Below, in pieces: positions 24,397 to 33,451 of a DNA stretch of 64,000 nucleotides. The stretch covers positions 1 through 64,000 of the forward strand of contig JBCDDH010000003.1 in the NCBI GenBank assembly GCA_039180415.1. Direction: 5' to 3'. The notes below the pieces were generated by a model, which saw only the letters and a program-made list of their open reading frames with translations, was not told the DNA's origin and ran no database searches. The stretch is from CAZIXN01 sp039180415 (GTDB taxonomy: Bacteria > Planctomycetota > Phycisphaerae > Phycisphaerales > Phycisphaeraceae). Every line of letters begins with the position of its first letter. Within the stretch, counting starts at the first letter, position 1. Both the position numbers and the translations under genes were made by a program.

Positions 24397-26295
24397 ATGC
24401 GCCGCGTTTTCTCCCGTATTTTTCGACGATTTTCGAGCCGTGCGGACCTGCTGGTCCTGAGCGTGGTTCTTGGCCCCAGCTTGGCGGCTCACGCTCAAGC
24501 CGATGAACCGGTCGGTTATTACGACTCGGCCACCGGCACCGGCGCGACGCTCAAATCACAGCTGCACGACATCATCGACAACCACCGGGTGTTCAGCTAT
24601 GGCGCGCTACGTTCGCTGCTCCAGGAGACCGACGCGGTCCCGGGCCAGCCCGGGTTCATGGACGTGATCTACGACACCGCTCATGTCAACGTCGCGGCCA
24701 TCAACCCCAACGGCTCGATCCCGGGGTGGGATTCGGCGGCGACGTGGAACCGCGAGCACACGTGGCCGCGCTCGCGGGGCGTCGGCTCGTCGGGGCCCGA
24801 CAACTCAGACCTGCACCACCTCCGGCCGTCGCTCACGCAAACCAACTCCGACCGGGGCAGCCTCAGCTTCGGCGGCGCGTTCGGCTCGCGCGGTGGCGAC
24901 GCCGGCACGATCAGCGACGGCGGGTTGGTCTGGTACCCCGGCGACGAGGACGCCGGCCGCGTCGCGCGGTCGATGTTTTATACCGCCGTGCGTTACGACG
25001 GCTCCGACTCCCAAACCACCGACCTCGAGCTGAGCAACTCGGCCAATCCGGGCACCAACCAACTCGGTCGGCTCGATCGCCTGCTCGAGTGGCACTACGC
25101 CGCGCCGGTCGACGACTTCGAACGCTTGCGTAACGACCGCGTCTTCGGCCACCAGAACAACCGCAACCCGTTCGTCGATCGCCCGGAGTATGCGTGGTCG
25201 GTGTTCAAGGATCAGCAGAACGATTCGCGGCTGACGCTTCGCCACGGCACGGAGGCCAGCGACGGGAGTTCCACGCAGGCGATCGAGTTTGGGCCGGTGA
25301 TTGTCGGAGCCGCTTTGCCGTCCACGCAGGACGTGCTGCTGTTGAAAGAAGGTCTGGCGGGCACGTACTACGAAGTCCGCACGACCGGCGGCGCTTCGAG
25401 CGCACAGGCCGGGCGGTACAACGCGTTCGAGATCGGGTCGATCGACATGGCGACGCTAAACGTCGGCTTGACCGGCAGCACCGCGACGCCCGGCACGCTC
25501 AGCGGCAGCGTCATCATCGACAATCTCGACGTCACCACCGGTCGGGGTACCGGCTTTGGAGCGCTCGACGGCGACGACACGATCAGCCTTTCGTTGGATG
25601 TGCTGGCGCACGCGAACCCCTCGTTCGCCGCCGATCAGGACGTCGATGCGTTGACGTTGGACCTGGGGCAGATCGATCTGGCCAGCGGGGACATCTTCCT
25701 GGACTTCGGTTTCGAGATTTTCAACCTCGACGCCGCCGACGGGCTGACCGCCGACCTGCGGAGTCTCGGCGTTTCGGCGTCGGGCGACACGTTTGCGTTC
25801 AATGTGTTCCCGACGACCTTCGAAGTCGCGGCGGGATCGAGCCGTGAACTGTTCGCGATGGCCGGCGGTTCGGGGCCGCCACCCGGCGAATACACGGCGA
25901 CGTACGAATTTCAGTTCGCCGACGCGGACCTTCCCGGCGCGACGACGTTGGAGCCCCTGACCTTGACGCTGATCGCCGAATTGGTCGACGGTTCGGCGTT
26001 CTTGCCGGGCGACTTCAACGACAGCGGTCAAGTCGAACAGGGCGACCTCAATCTGGTCTTGAACAACTGGGGGCTGGACACCGACGCGACGGGGGTGCCC
26101 GCGGGTTGGGTGAACGACGCCGATCTCTCCGGCGTGGTCGATCAGGCCGAGCTGAACCTGGTGCTCAACAACTGGGGCGTCGCCGCGGCACCGGCGTTGC
26201 GTGGCTTCGCGGTGCCCGAGCCGGGGATGGGTTTAGCGGGCTTGGCGGCGCTGTGGGCGGGTACGCGAACGCGGCGGCGGGGCCTGGTCGCTTAA
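24397..26295 (+). CDS. Secreted endonuclease I with dockerin-like repeats and PEP-CTERM tail
   Basis: A 632-residue protein. A signal peptide (about 1-33, ending AHA) precedes an endonuclease I (NucM/EndA/Vvn) domain at about 38-275 with the catalytic core WNREHTWPRS. This family cleaves DNA non-specifically with a single metal in a beta-beta-alpha fold. A beta-rich region (about 290-525) follows, then two dockerin-like units (GDFNDSGQVEQGDLNLVL... and NDADLSGVVDQ...) with calcium-loop Asp/Asn, and finally a VPEP motif, hydrophobic stretch and RTRRRG tail, i.e. an exosortase sorting signal. It suggests scavenging of extracellular DNA. No exosortase gene is in the window. Confidence 0.9.
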   Translation: MRRVFSRIFRRFSSRADLLVLSVVLGPSLAAHAQADEPVGYYDSATGTGATLKSQLHDIIDNHRVFSYGALRSLLQETDAVPGQPGFMDVIYDTAHVNVAAINPNGSIPGWDSAATWNREHTWPRSRGVGSSGPDNSDLHHLRPSLTQTNSDRGSLSFGGAFGSRGGDAGTISDGGLVWYPGDEDAGRVARSMFYTAVRYDGSDSQTTDLELSNSANPGTNQLGRLDRLLEWHYAAPVDDFERLRNDRVFGHQNNRNPFVDRPEYAWSVFKDQQNDSRLTLRHGTEASDGSSTQAIEFGPVIVGAALPSTQDVLLLKEGLAGTYYEVRTTGGASSAQAGRYNAFEIGSIDMATLNVGLTGSTATPGTLSGSVIIDNLDVTTGRGTGFGALDGDDTISLSLDVLAHANPSFAADQDVDALTLDLGQIDLASGDIFLDFGFEIFNLDAADGLTADLRSLGVSASGDTFAFNVFPTTFEVAAGSSRELFAMAGGSGPPPGEYTATYEFQFADADLPGATTLEPLTLTLIAELVDGSAFLPGDFNDSGQVEQGDLNLVLNNWGLDTDATGVPAGWVNDADLSGVVDQAELNLVLNNWGVAAAPALRGFAVPEPGMGLAGLAALWAGTRTRRRGLVA

Positions 26296-26306
26296 GCGGC
26301 CGGGCC
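26281..26306. repeat. Palindromic 26-mer, copy 2
   Basis: GGCCTGGTCGCTTAAGCG followed by GCCGGGCC forms a loopless palindrome with two G-T pairs. The first 18 bases equal 19167-19184. It overlaps the last four codons and stop of the endonuclease gene and again lies at a convergent junction. Confidence 0.55.
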
Positions 26307-26314
26307 GTGGGTCG

Positions 26315-26785
26315 TCAGACCCAGACGTTCATGAACAGGGCGTCTTCGATGTTCTTGCCGACGAGCTTGCCGACGGTCGACGTCACGAATTTCACCTCGT
26401 ACTCCGGGTGCTTGTCGAGCCACTCGTTGATCTGCTCGTCGATGTTTTCGATCGCGTCGGGGCGGAGCTTGCAGAAGAAGGTCTTGACGTGGGTGGCGCC
26501 CTGGCCGGTGACGTTGGTCTTGCGCGACCACTTGTCTTCGTGGGGGATGCGCTGGCCGCCGAACATCTGGATCATGGAGCCGCCGAGCGTGCCGCCAGAG
26601 GTGCCGGCCGCGCCGGCCTTGGTGTCGTGGCTGTCGTCCGCGGAGAGGTCGATCTCGATGGGGGTGAGGTCTTTGTCGCCGTGGTCTTCGGCGTCGTCGA
26701 TCTCCTCGAGTTCCTCCATCGGGATGGGGATCGCGTCGGCGAGCAGTTCGTCGTCAGTCTTTTTCGGGCGGTCGGAACCAGACAT
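26315..26785 (-). CDS. Conserved hypothetical protein
   Basis: A 156-residue soluble protein. The first half is acidic and probably disordered (EELEEIDDAEDHGDKD). The second half (about 85-156) is compact, with KTFFCKLRPDAIENIDEQ and a C-terminal strand ending in FMNVWV. I recall similar C-terminal domains in planctomycete proteins of unknown role; no function is assigned. GGAG ahead of the ATG at 26785 supports the start. Confidence 0.65.
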   Translation of the reverse strand: MSGSDRPKKTDDELLADAIPIPMEELEEIDDAEDHGDKDLTPIEIDLSADDSHDTKAGAAGTSGGTLGGSMIQMFGGQRIPHEDKWSRKTNVTGQGATHVKTFFCKLRPDAIENIDEQINEWLDKHPEYEVKFVTSTVGKLVGKNIEDALFMNVWV

Positions 26786-26850
26786 GAGGCACTCCGGCGA
26801 GAAGGGGAACAGGCGGGCCGGGAACGATGGGCGGAATCGCCTTATGCAGA

Positions 26851-27258
26851 TTACCGCTTGGCCGCGGCGGGCCCAAACGCGCGGGCGTGCAATTCCCAGG
26901 CTTCGTCCGTGAGGCGTCGCCACCGGACTTCGAGCGGCGGCGTGCCGGGGGCGTGCAGGAGCAGCGTGCCGCCGGCTGCAGATTGATCCAGGACGTCCAG
27001 CGTGCCGGCCGCGACGCGTGTGACGAAGCCGCGTCCGCCGGACACGGGCCCCTGTCGCGTGAGGTACGCCCGGCGGTGCGGGGGCCGCGGCGTGAGCGGC
27101 ACGCTCGGTAGTTGGGCCCAGGCGTCCCAGGGCACGCCGACGCGGAACGTGGTCATCGGCTCGGCGGCGGCTCGTGGGCCGGGTGTTTCGAACATCCAGT
27201 CGAAGTGCGTGTCGCCGCGGCGGGCGTGTCGGAGCAGGACGGTGCGGAGGCGTTGCAT
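26851..27258 (-). CDS. Small LigD-type 3'-phosphoesterase-like protein
   Basis: A 135-residue stand-alone protein. LLRHARRGDTHFDWMFE resembles the His-rich core of the phosphoesterase (PE) domain of DNA ligase D (H-x2-R-x3-H-x-D). The later HRRAYLTRQGPVSGGRG and VTRVAAGTLDVL fit small planctomycete proteins named for the DNA polymerase ligase N-terminal domain. LigD PE trims 3'-phosphate or ribonucleotide ends in end joining. No ligase or Ku is nearby, and conservation of all metal ligands is not established, so a repair role is inferred only. Confidence 0.65.
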   Translation of the reverse strand: MQRLRTVLLRHARRGDTHFDWMFETPGPRAAAEPMTTFRVGVPWDAWAQLPSVPLTPRPPHRRAYLTRQGPVSGGRGFVTRVAAGTLDVLDQSAAGGTLLLHAPGTPPLEVRWRRLTDEAWELHARAFGPAAAKR

Positions 27259-27381
27259 GAGCGGGCGTTTGGGGTTCGGTGATCGGCACCGGATCGCCTC
27301 TCCGGGGCGGTTGGCGTTTGCTGGAGGCGCTGGCCGATCTTATGGTTGCCGCAGCGTCGTCCCCCCGATCAGGAACCCGCC

Positions 27382-28173
27382 ATGCCCACCACGCTTCCCC
27401 GCACCGCCGTTCGCCGCCGTGCCCGTTCGGCCGCCTTGGCCGCAGGGCTGCCGGTCGCGACGTGTTTGTTGGCCGCCGTTGTCGCGTTGCCCGGCTGCAA
27501 GAACGCCCGAGATCACGTGAGCCACACGGTCGATCGTTCGGTCACCGGAACGCTGGACAACTTCGCGGTGCACCGCAACCGCGGGTACGAGCAGTACCGA
27601 GCCGGCGACTACGCGAACGCCGCGGAGTCGTTCCGCGCGGCCGCCGACCGCTCGAGTTCGGACGTGGCGTCGCATTATTGGTGGGCGGTGTCGCTGATCA
27701 ACCTGGGGCAATACGCCGACGCGCAGCTGCCGTTAGAGCAGGCCTGGGCGATTACGGACGACGACGGCCCGTACACCTCCCGCATCCTAGACCGTTTGGC
27801 CGAGGTGTACTTCCAGCAGGGTCGCAGCGAAGAGCTGTACACGTTCCTGGACGAGGCGATCGTGCGGTACGGCCGGCAGACTCGGGACTACGCGCGCAAG
27901 GCGTTTTATCTGACCAAGTCGGGCGACCTGGACGGCGCGAAGCTGGCGTTCATCGCGGCGGCCAATTTCGCCGAGCCTGGCGACGCGGGGCCGTACGTCT
28001 CGCTGGCGGATTTTTTCGAGTCGGTCGGGGAGAATCCGAAGGCTCGCGTGGCGCTGCGGTATGCGTACTTCATCGACCCTGAATTCGAAAACCTCGCGGG
28101 CCGGCTCGCGGGGTATGGCGTGGTGCTCGGGCCGGCGGCGGGCCTGCAGCCGGTGCTCCCGCTGGATTTCTGA
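27382..28173 (+). CDS. TPR-containing lipoprotein
   Basis: A 263-residue protein. A long signal ends in the lipobox VALPGC (Cys near residue 37). The mature part is a row of about four to five TPR-like helix pairs (YEQYRAGDYANAAESFRAAA, SLINLGQYADAQLPLEQAW, AEVYFQQGRSEELYTFLDEA). It should be anchored in the inner or outer membrane and act as a protein-interaction scaffold. AGGAA lies ahead of the ATG at 27382. It stands 72 bases before trkA on the same strand. Confidence 0.8.
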   Translation: MPTTLPRTAVRRRARSAALAAGLPVATCLLAAVVALPGCKNARDHVSHTVDRSVTGTLDNFAVHRNRGYEQYRAGDYANAAESFRAAADRSSSDVASHYWWAVSLINLGQYADAQLPLEQAWAITDDDGPYTSRILDRLAEVYFQQGRSEELYTFLDEAIVRYGRQTRDYARKAFYLTKSGDLDGAKLAFIAAANFAEPGDAGPYVSLADFFESVGENPKARVALRYAYFIDPEFENLAGRLAGYGVVLGPAAGLQPVLPLDF

Positions 28174-28245
28174 CCCCCGCCGCCGGGCGCGTCGAGCCTG
28201 CCGGTTGGTTTTCCGCACGGACGCGGCCCGCACGGAACCTGCTCC

Positions 28246-29586
28246 ATGAACATCGTGATCTGCGGCGCCGGCGAAGTCGGCCGTCACTCGGCGGAGGTGC
28301 TCGCGCCCGCCGGCCACAACATCACGCTGATCGACCGCGACGAGGACAAGCTCGCGCAGATCGATCAACTCGTCGACATCCGATCCCTGCCGGGCGACTG
28401 CACGCGGGCCGAGGTCCTCAAGCAGGCCGGCGTGGACGACGCGGACCTGTTTATCAGCGCGACCCGGGACGACGAAGTGAACCTGCTCAGCGCCTCGGTC
28501 GCCGCGGCGTTGGGCTGCGATACGACGATCGCGCGGGTACACCACAGCCAGTACTTCGAGGGTCAGGGCATCGACTACGCCGGGCACTTCGGGATCGACC
28601 ACCTGGTCTGCCCCGAGCACACCACGGCGGTCGCGGTGGCCACGACCCTGCGCTCGCCGGGCGCCCAGGAGGTCGAGAACTTCGCCCGCGGTTCGATCGA
28701 ACTGCACCGGCTCACCGTGGGCGAGAACGCCAAGGCGGTGGGCAAGCCGCTAAGCGAGATCAGCCTGCCCAAGTGTTGCCTGGTCGCGGCGGTCAAACGG
28801 GGCGACGAGGCGTTCCGGCCTACGGGGGCGACGGTGCTCAAGCCCGGCGACTTGGTCACGCTGCTCGCGGACGAAGAAACGATCACCAAGGCGTTCAAAG
28901 TGCTGGGCGTGGACGCGCCGCGGCGGTACAAGGTGATGGTCATGGGCGGCACCACGCAGGGCGTGTGGCTCTGCCGGGAGCTGCGTCAGCGGTATTTCCA
29001 AGTCCGCCTGTTCGAGGTGGACGCCGACCGCGCGGCCATGCTCGCCGAGAAGCTGCCGTGGGTCACGGTCCTCTCGGGCGACATCATCCACAGCGACGTG
29101 CTGCTGGACGAGCGGGTGGACCAGGCGGATGCGTTCGTGGCGGTGACGGACGACGACGAGACGAACATCCTGGCGGCGGCCCGGGCCAAGACCATGGGCG
29201 CGAAGCAGGCGATCACCGTGCTGCAGCGTTCGACGTACCTCCACCTGCTGCGGCACGTGGGCGTGGACCGGGCGTTTTCGCCGCGGAGCACGGCGGTCAA
29301 CGAGATCCTGCGGCGTATCGAGGGCGGGCCGGTGCGGAGCCTGGCGACCCTGGCGGACGGTGTCGCGGACGTGTTCGAGGTCCGGGTCGGCGAGAAGGCG
29401 ACCGGCGCGACCGGCAAGCCGCTGCGTGAGGTCGAGCTGCCCGAGCACGCGTTGGTGGCGGTGATCCAGCGGGAGGGCAAGTCCTTTGTGCCCGGCGCCG
29501 ACGACGAGCTCAAGCCTCGGGACACGGCCATGGTGGTCGCGCCGGGCTCGGCGCGGAAGTCGCTGCGGAAGGTTTTCACGGGCTGA
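28246..29586 (+). CDS. trkA: Trk system potassium uptake protein TrkA
   Basis: A 446-residue cytosolic gating subunit with two RCK repeats. The first Rossmann motif CGAGEVGRH is at 6-14 and the second, less canonical VMGGTTQG, is at about 227. Each is followed by an acidic strand end and an RCK_C half (SIELHRLTVGENAKAVGKPL; VFEVRVGEKATGATGKPL). TrkA binds NAD(H)/ATP and controls the TrkH channel. It is followed after 21 bases by trkH, giving a complete K+ uptake pair. Confidence 0.95.
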   Translation: MNIVICGAGEVGRHSAEVLAPAGHNITLIDRDEDKLAQIDQLVDIRSLPGDCTRAEVLKQAGVDDADLFISATRDDEVNLLSASVAAALGCDTTIARVHHSQYFEGQGIDYAGHFGIDHLVCPEHTTAVAVATTLRSPGAQEVENFARGSIELHRLTVGENAKAVGKPLSEISLPKCCLVAAVKRGDEAFRPTGATVLKPGDLVTLLADEETITKAFKVLGVDAPRRYKVMVMGGTTQGVWLCRELRQRYFQVRLFEVDADRAAMLAEKLPWVTVLSGDIIHSDVLLDERVDQADAFVAVTDDDETNILAAARAKTMGAKQAITVLQRSTYLHLLRHVGVDRAFSPRSTAVNEILRRIEGGPVRSLATLADGVADVFEVRVGEKATGATGKPLREVELPEHALVAVIQREGKSFVPGADDELKPRDTAMVVAPGSARKSLRKVFTG

Positions 29587-29607
29587 GCCCGAGGCGTCGA
29601 ATCGGCC

Positions 29608-31293
29608 ATGAATTACGCGATGGTTTGCCGACAACTCGGGCTGCTCACCTGGGTCCTCAGCGCGTGTCTCTCGGGTATCGCCGGGTTCGGTTGGGTCGAA
29701 CACCGGCTGGGCTATCCGGGCGACCGGGAGGCGGCGATCGCGACGGCGCTGGCGGCGGGGTTGGGGGCGGTGCTGGGTTTGGTGTTTGTGTTGCTGGGCC
29801 GGAAGCTTCGTGGCGACAAGGCGCGTCCTTCGGGTGAGACGGCGGACGGCCTGCCGGCAGTGGGCGCGGCCGAGACGCTGCAGCGGCGGGACGCGTTCTT
29901 GCTGACCGGAACCGCGTGGGTGTTGGGCGGCGTGGTCGCGGCGTTGCCGTATTTCTTCTGGGCGCTGCTGGGCGGCGCGGCCGAGCTCGCGCCGGCCGAG
30001 CCGTTCGCGGTCGAAGCGGTGAACGGCACCGGGAACACCTACTTGGTTCGGCCGGGCCACGAGTTCGAAAGCTTCGCGTCGTGCTACTTCGAGGCGGTGT
30101 CGGGGCTGACGACGACGGGGGCGACGGTGTTGGGTGAGCGCGGCGGGATCGACGATCTGCCGCGGACGCTGCTGTTGTGGCGGTCGCTGACGCACTGGCT
30201 GGGGGGGCTGGGCATCGTGGTGTTGTTTGTGGCGGTGCTGCCCAGCGTCGGCGCGGGGGCCAAGCGGCTGTTCCAGAGCGAAAGCTCGGCGCAGGACGGC
30301 GGCGTCCGGCCGCGCATCGGCGAGACGGCGCGGCTGCTATGGGTCATCTACATGACGCTCACGGGCACGGCGATGGCGACCTTCATGGCCTGCGGTATGG
30401 ACTGGTTCGACGCGCTCAACCATGCGTTTTCGGTGATGGCGACCGGCGGGTACAGCCCGAAGGGCGCGTCGGTGGGGCATTACGACTCGGCGTGGCTGGA
30501 CTTCTCGTTCGTGCTGTTCATGATCCTGGCGGGCACGAACTTTGCGATCTTTTATCGCACGGTGCGCGGCAACTGGACGGCGGCGTTGCATGACCGCGAG
30601 TTCCAGGTGTTTCTGGGGCTGAAGTTCGCCGTCGCTTTGGTGATCACGTGGAACCTGTGGGGCGGCCAGATCGTCACGACGGCCGGCGAGCAGATCGACG
30701 AAGCTGGGGCGGGCACGGCGTTCCGCTACGCGTTGCTCCAGACCGCCTCGCTGCACACCGGCACCGGGTTTGCGACCGCGGACTGGGACGACTGGTCACG
30801 GATGTCGCTCGCGCTGCTGTTCGGGTTGATGATGATCGGCGGGTGCGCGGGGTCGACGGCGGGCGGGATCAAGGTGATCCGTGTGATCATCGCGCTGCGG
30901 GTGTTCGCTTACGCGATGGAACGCAGCTACCGGCCGACCGTGGTGCGGACGGTGAAGGTCGGCGGCAACCCCATCGACGCGGAGACGCGCACGGCGGCGA
31001 TGACGTTTCTGCTGCTGTGGCTCTTGATTCTCGCGCTGGGCGTGTTCGGGCTGGTTTTGCTGGAGCCGAACCCCGAGGGTGGCGGTCGGCTGGATCCGAT
31101 CACGGCGTTGCTCGCGTCGCTGGTGACCTTAGGGAACGTCGGGCCGGGCATGTACGAGATCGGGGCGACCAAGCACTTCGGGTGGTTCAGCGATTCGAGC
31201 AAGTACCTGCTGAGCCTGCTGATGGTGCTGGGGCGGCTGGAGCTGTTCGCGCTATTGGTGTTGTTCACGCCGCGGTTCTGGCGGGGGAACTGA
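29608..31293 (+). CDS. trkH: Trk-type potassium transporter TrkH
   Basis: A 561-residue membrane protein with four M1-P-M2 pore repeats. Filter-like segments are readable: TTTGATV, MATGGYSPKG, TGTGFATADW and LGNVGPGM, each with the key Gly. The GCAGSTAGGIKVIR motif, a hallmark of TrkH/KtrB proteins, is present. Two extra N-terminal helices precede the pore. Paired with the two-RCK TrkA upstream it should import K+ driven by the membrane potential, for osmotic control. Confidence 0.95.
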   Translation: MNYAMVCRQLGLLTWVLSACLSGIAGFGWVEHRLGYPGDREAAIATALAAGLGAVLGLVFVLLGRKLRGDKARPSGETADGLPAVGAAETLQRRDAFLLTGTAWVLGGVVAALPYFFWALLGGAAELAPAEPFAVEAVNGTGNTYLVRPGHEFESFASCYFEAVSGLTTTGATVLGERGGIDDLPRTLLLWRSLTHWLGGLGIVVLFVAVLPSVGAGAKRLFQSESSAQDGGVRPRIGETARLLWVIYMTLTGTAMATFMACGMDWFDALNHAFSVMATGGYSPKGASVGHYDSAWLDFSFVLFMILAGTNFAIFYRTVRGNWTAALHDREFQVFLGLKFAVALVITWNLWGGQIVTTAGEQIDEAGAGTAFRYALLQTASLHTGTGFATADWDDWSRMSLALLFGLMMIGGCAGSTAGGIKVIRVIIALRVFAYAMERSYRPTVVRTVKVGGNPIDAETRTAAMTFLLLWLLILALGVFGLVLLEPNPEGGGRLDPITALLASLVTLGNVGPGMYEIGATKHFGWFSDSSKYLLSLLMVLGRLELFALLVLFTPRFWRGN

Positions 31294-31314
31294 CGCGGCG
31301 TCGGCGCGGCGGGC

Positions 31315-32436
31315 TCACAGCTCTCGTAGGGCGGCGAGCACGTCGGGAACCACGTCGTCGATGGGGCGATCGACCTTTGCGCCGGCGGCGCGGGCGTGCC
31401 CCCCGCCGCCGAACTTGGCGGCGAGCCGGGCAACGTTGACGGCGCGGTCGGTGCCGGCGTCGAGCGGGGCGGGTTTGGAGCGGAAGCTCATCTTGGTTTG
31501 CGGGTGCTTGCCGCCGTTCGCGTCCGCGACCTCGTGTTCGGTAACGAGCACGACGACCTGCACGTCGTCAACGATCTGCGGGATGTCGACGAGGCGTTCG
31601 GTTTCGTCGGGTCGTGCGCCGGTTTGTTCGAAGTCCGATGCACGGAGGACCATGACCGCGGCGTGGTGCTCGGGCAGCAGGTGGAGGTTGGACACGGCGC
31701 GGCAGAGCAGGTTGAGTTTCTCGGGGCGTTCGGCCTGCTCGAGGCGTTGGTATAGGCCGGCCGCGTCGGTGCCCATGCGCAGCAGGCGGGCGGCGAGCTC
31801 GTGGGTCGCGGGCGAGGTGTTGGAGAAGCGGAACCACCCGGTGTCGGAGGCGATGCCGACGAACAGGGCGTCGCGGGTGACCGGCGGGAGCGGCTTGTAC
31901 CCGGCCGTGTCGGTCTGCCGTCGGCCGGGGGGTACGCGGGGTTCGACCATGAGCTCGATGAGCTCGGCGACGATCTCGCAGGTCGCGGCGGCGGTGCCAT
32001 CGATCAGCCGTCGGGGGGCGGGCACGTCGCCGGAGAGGTGGTGGTCGATGATGAGGGTTTGGTGGAGACGGGGTTCCACGACGGCGCGGAGCGGGCCGAG
32101 TTGCGAGTAAGCGCCGGTATCGACGATCACGATCTGGGTGGGCTCGGGATCGAGTGCCGCGTCGATGGCGGCTTCGACGCCGGAAGGATCGGCGGGCTCG
32201 AAGACGTCCAGCGTGTCCGCGCCGTCGAGGTTCCGCAGGGCGTCGGGGATGGGGGGGACGAGCAAGCCCCGGCAGGGTCGGCCCAGGCCGCGCAGGGTGG
32301 TGACCAGGGCGAGGACCGAGCCGAGCGCGTCGCCGTCGGGCTTGGCGTGGGTGAGCACGAGGGCGGGGCCGTCGGCGTCGAGCAGCGCGTTGGCGGCGGC
32401 GGGCAGCGTGAGGTTGGCCGAGTAGTCGTCGGTCAA
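31315..32436 (-). CDS. nrnA: DHH/DHHA1 phosphoesterase, NrnA-like
   Basis: A 373-residue predicted nano-RNase/pAp phosphatase. The N-terminal DHH domain shows HAKPDGDALGS, a VDTGA strand and IIDHHLSGD; the C-terminal DHHA1 domain shows KFGGGGHARAAGA. NrnA degrades 2-5-mer RNA and hydrolyses 3'-phosphoadenosine 5'-phosphate. I place the start at a TTG (32436) that overlaps the ribF stop (TTGA), because no other start fits the conserved N-terminus; the longer frame is non-coding. Translational coupling to ribF is likely. Confidence 0.87.
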   Translation of the reverse strand: MTDDYSANLTLPAAANALLDADGPALVLTHAKPDGDALGSVLALVTTLRGLGRPCRGLLVPPIPDALRNLDGADTLDVFEPADPSGVEAAIDAALDPEPTQIVIVDTGAYSQLGPLRAVVEPRLHQTLIIDHHLSGDVPAPRRLIDGTAAATCEIVAELIELMVEPRVPPGRRQTDTAGYKPLPPVTRDALFVGIASDTGWFRFSNTSPATHELAARLLRMGTDAAGLYQRLEQAERPEKLNLLCRAVSNLHLLPEHHAAVMVLRASDFEQTGARPDETERLVDIPQIVDDVQVVVLVTEHEVADANGGKHPQTKMSFRSKPAPLDAGTDRAVNVARLAAKFGGGGHARAAGAKVDRPIDDVVPDVLAALREL

Positions 32437-33380
32437 GCGGGCACCGGGGCGGAGAGCGAGTCGGTCGACAGCAGGGTTTCGATCCGTTGCAGGTCGCGGC
32501 GAAGCTGCGCGACCAGCGGGTCGAGGCCTGGGAAAGCGTACTGGTCGCGGACCCAGCGGACAAAGCGAAGGGTAAGGGGCCGGTCGTACAGATCGCCTGC
32601 GAAATCCAGGAGATGGGCCTCGACGGTGGTTTGTCGCCGCCCTTGGAACGTCGGCTTGGTGCCGATGGAGACGGCGGCGGGGTGGACGCGGCCGTCGACG
32701 GTTTGGGCGTGGGCGGCGTAGACGCCGTCGGCGGGGACGATGCGGCCGCGTAACGCGCCGGCTTCGAGATTGGCCGTAGGGATGCCCAGCGTGCGGCCGC
32801 GCTGCTCGCCTCGGACGACGGGGGCGGTCAATTCGAACGGCCGACCCAGGCAGACCGCCGCGTCGCGCACCCGGCCGCGCCCGATCAGCCAACGGATCAG
32901 CGAGCTGCTGACGGGGACGGTCTGGCGGTCGGCGAGAACCGCTTGGGCCCGAGGGCGCTGGACGGCTCGGAAGCCGTGGGTTTCGCCGAGCTTTTGGAGC
33001 AAGGCGTGGTCACCCGCGCGGTGCTTGCCGAAGCGGAAGTCCGGGCCCTCGACGATGGCGACCGGGGCGAAGCGGGCGACGATGTCGGCGACGAACCGCT
33101 CGGCGGTCTGTTCGAGCGTGGCGGGCTCGATGGGCATGACCTCCACGGCGTCGGCTCCGGCCTGCTTAAGCCAGGCGACGCGCCGCTCCGGGGCGTCGAT
33201 CTGCGGCGGCTCGCTGCCCGGCCGGAGCACCGCGGTGGGCGGCGGATCGAACGTGACGGCGACGACGCGGGTCTCGGTCGACTGTTCGGCCGCGCGGCGT
33301 CGCGCTTCGGTAAGCAACGCGCGGTGCCCGAGGTGGACGCCGTCGAAGTTGCCGATGGTCAGGACGGTGCGCGGAGGCAT
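32433..33380 (-). CDS. ribF: Bifunctional riboflavin kinase/FAD synthetase RibF
   Basis: A 315-residue enzyme that makes FMN and then FAD. The N-terminal nucleotidyltransferase half has TIGNFDGVHLGHRALL (about 8-23) and VEGPDFRFGK. The VSSSLIRWLIGRG segment precedes the C-terminal flavokinase half with RGRTLGIPTANL, GVYAA and LDFAGDLYD. The length is typical. It is followed by nrnA with overlapping stop and start; in many bacteria ribF and nrnA lie together in the truB region, so the pair is a familiar one. Confidence 0.95.
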   Translation of the reverse strand: MPPRTVLTIGNFDGVHLGHRALLTEARRRAAEQSTETRVVAVTFDPPPTAVLRPGSEPPQIDAPERRVAWLKQAGADAVEVMPIEPATLEQTAERFVADIVARFAPVAIVEGPDFRFGKHRAGDHALLQKLGETHGFRAVQRPRAQAVLADRQTVPVSSSLIRWLIGRGRVRDAAVCLGRPFELTAPVVRGEQRGRTLGIPTANLEAGALRGRIVPADGVYAAHAQTVDGRVHPAAVSIGTKPTFQGRRQTTVEAHLLDFAGDLYDRPLTLRFVRWVRDQYAFPGLDPLVAQLRRDLQRIETLLSTDSLSAPVPA

Positions 33381-33451
33381 GCGGAGGATCGTAATCCGGC
33401 GTACACGAACCCTCGCCCGGGCCGGAGTGGGGCCGCGGGTTCGGAACGAGG

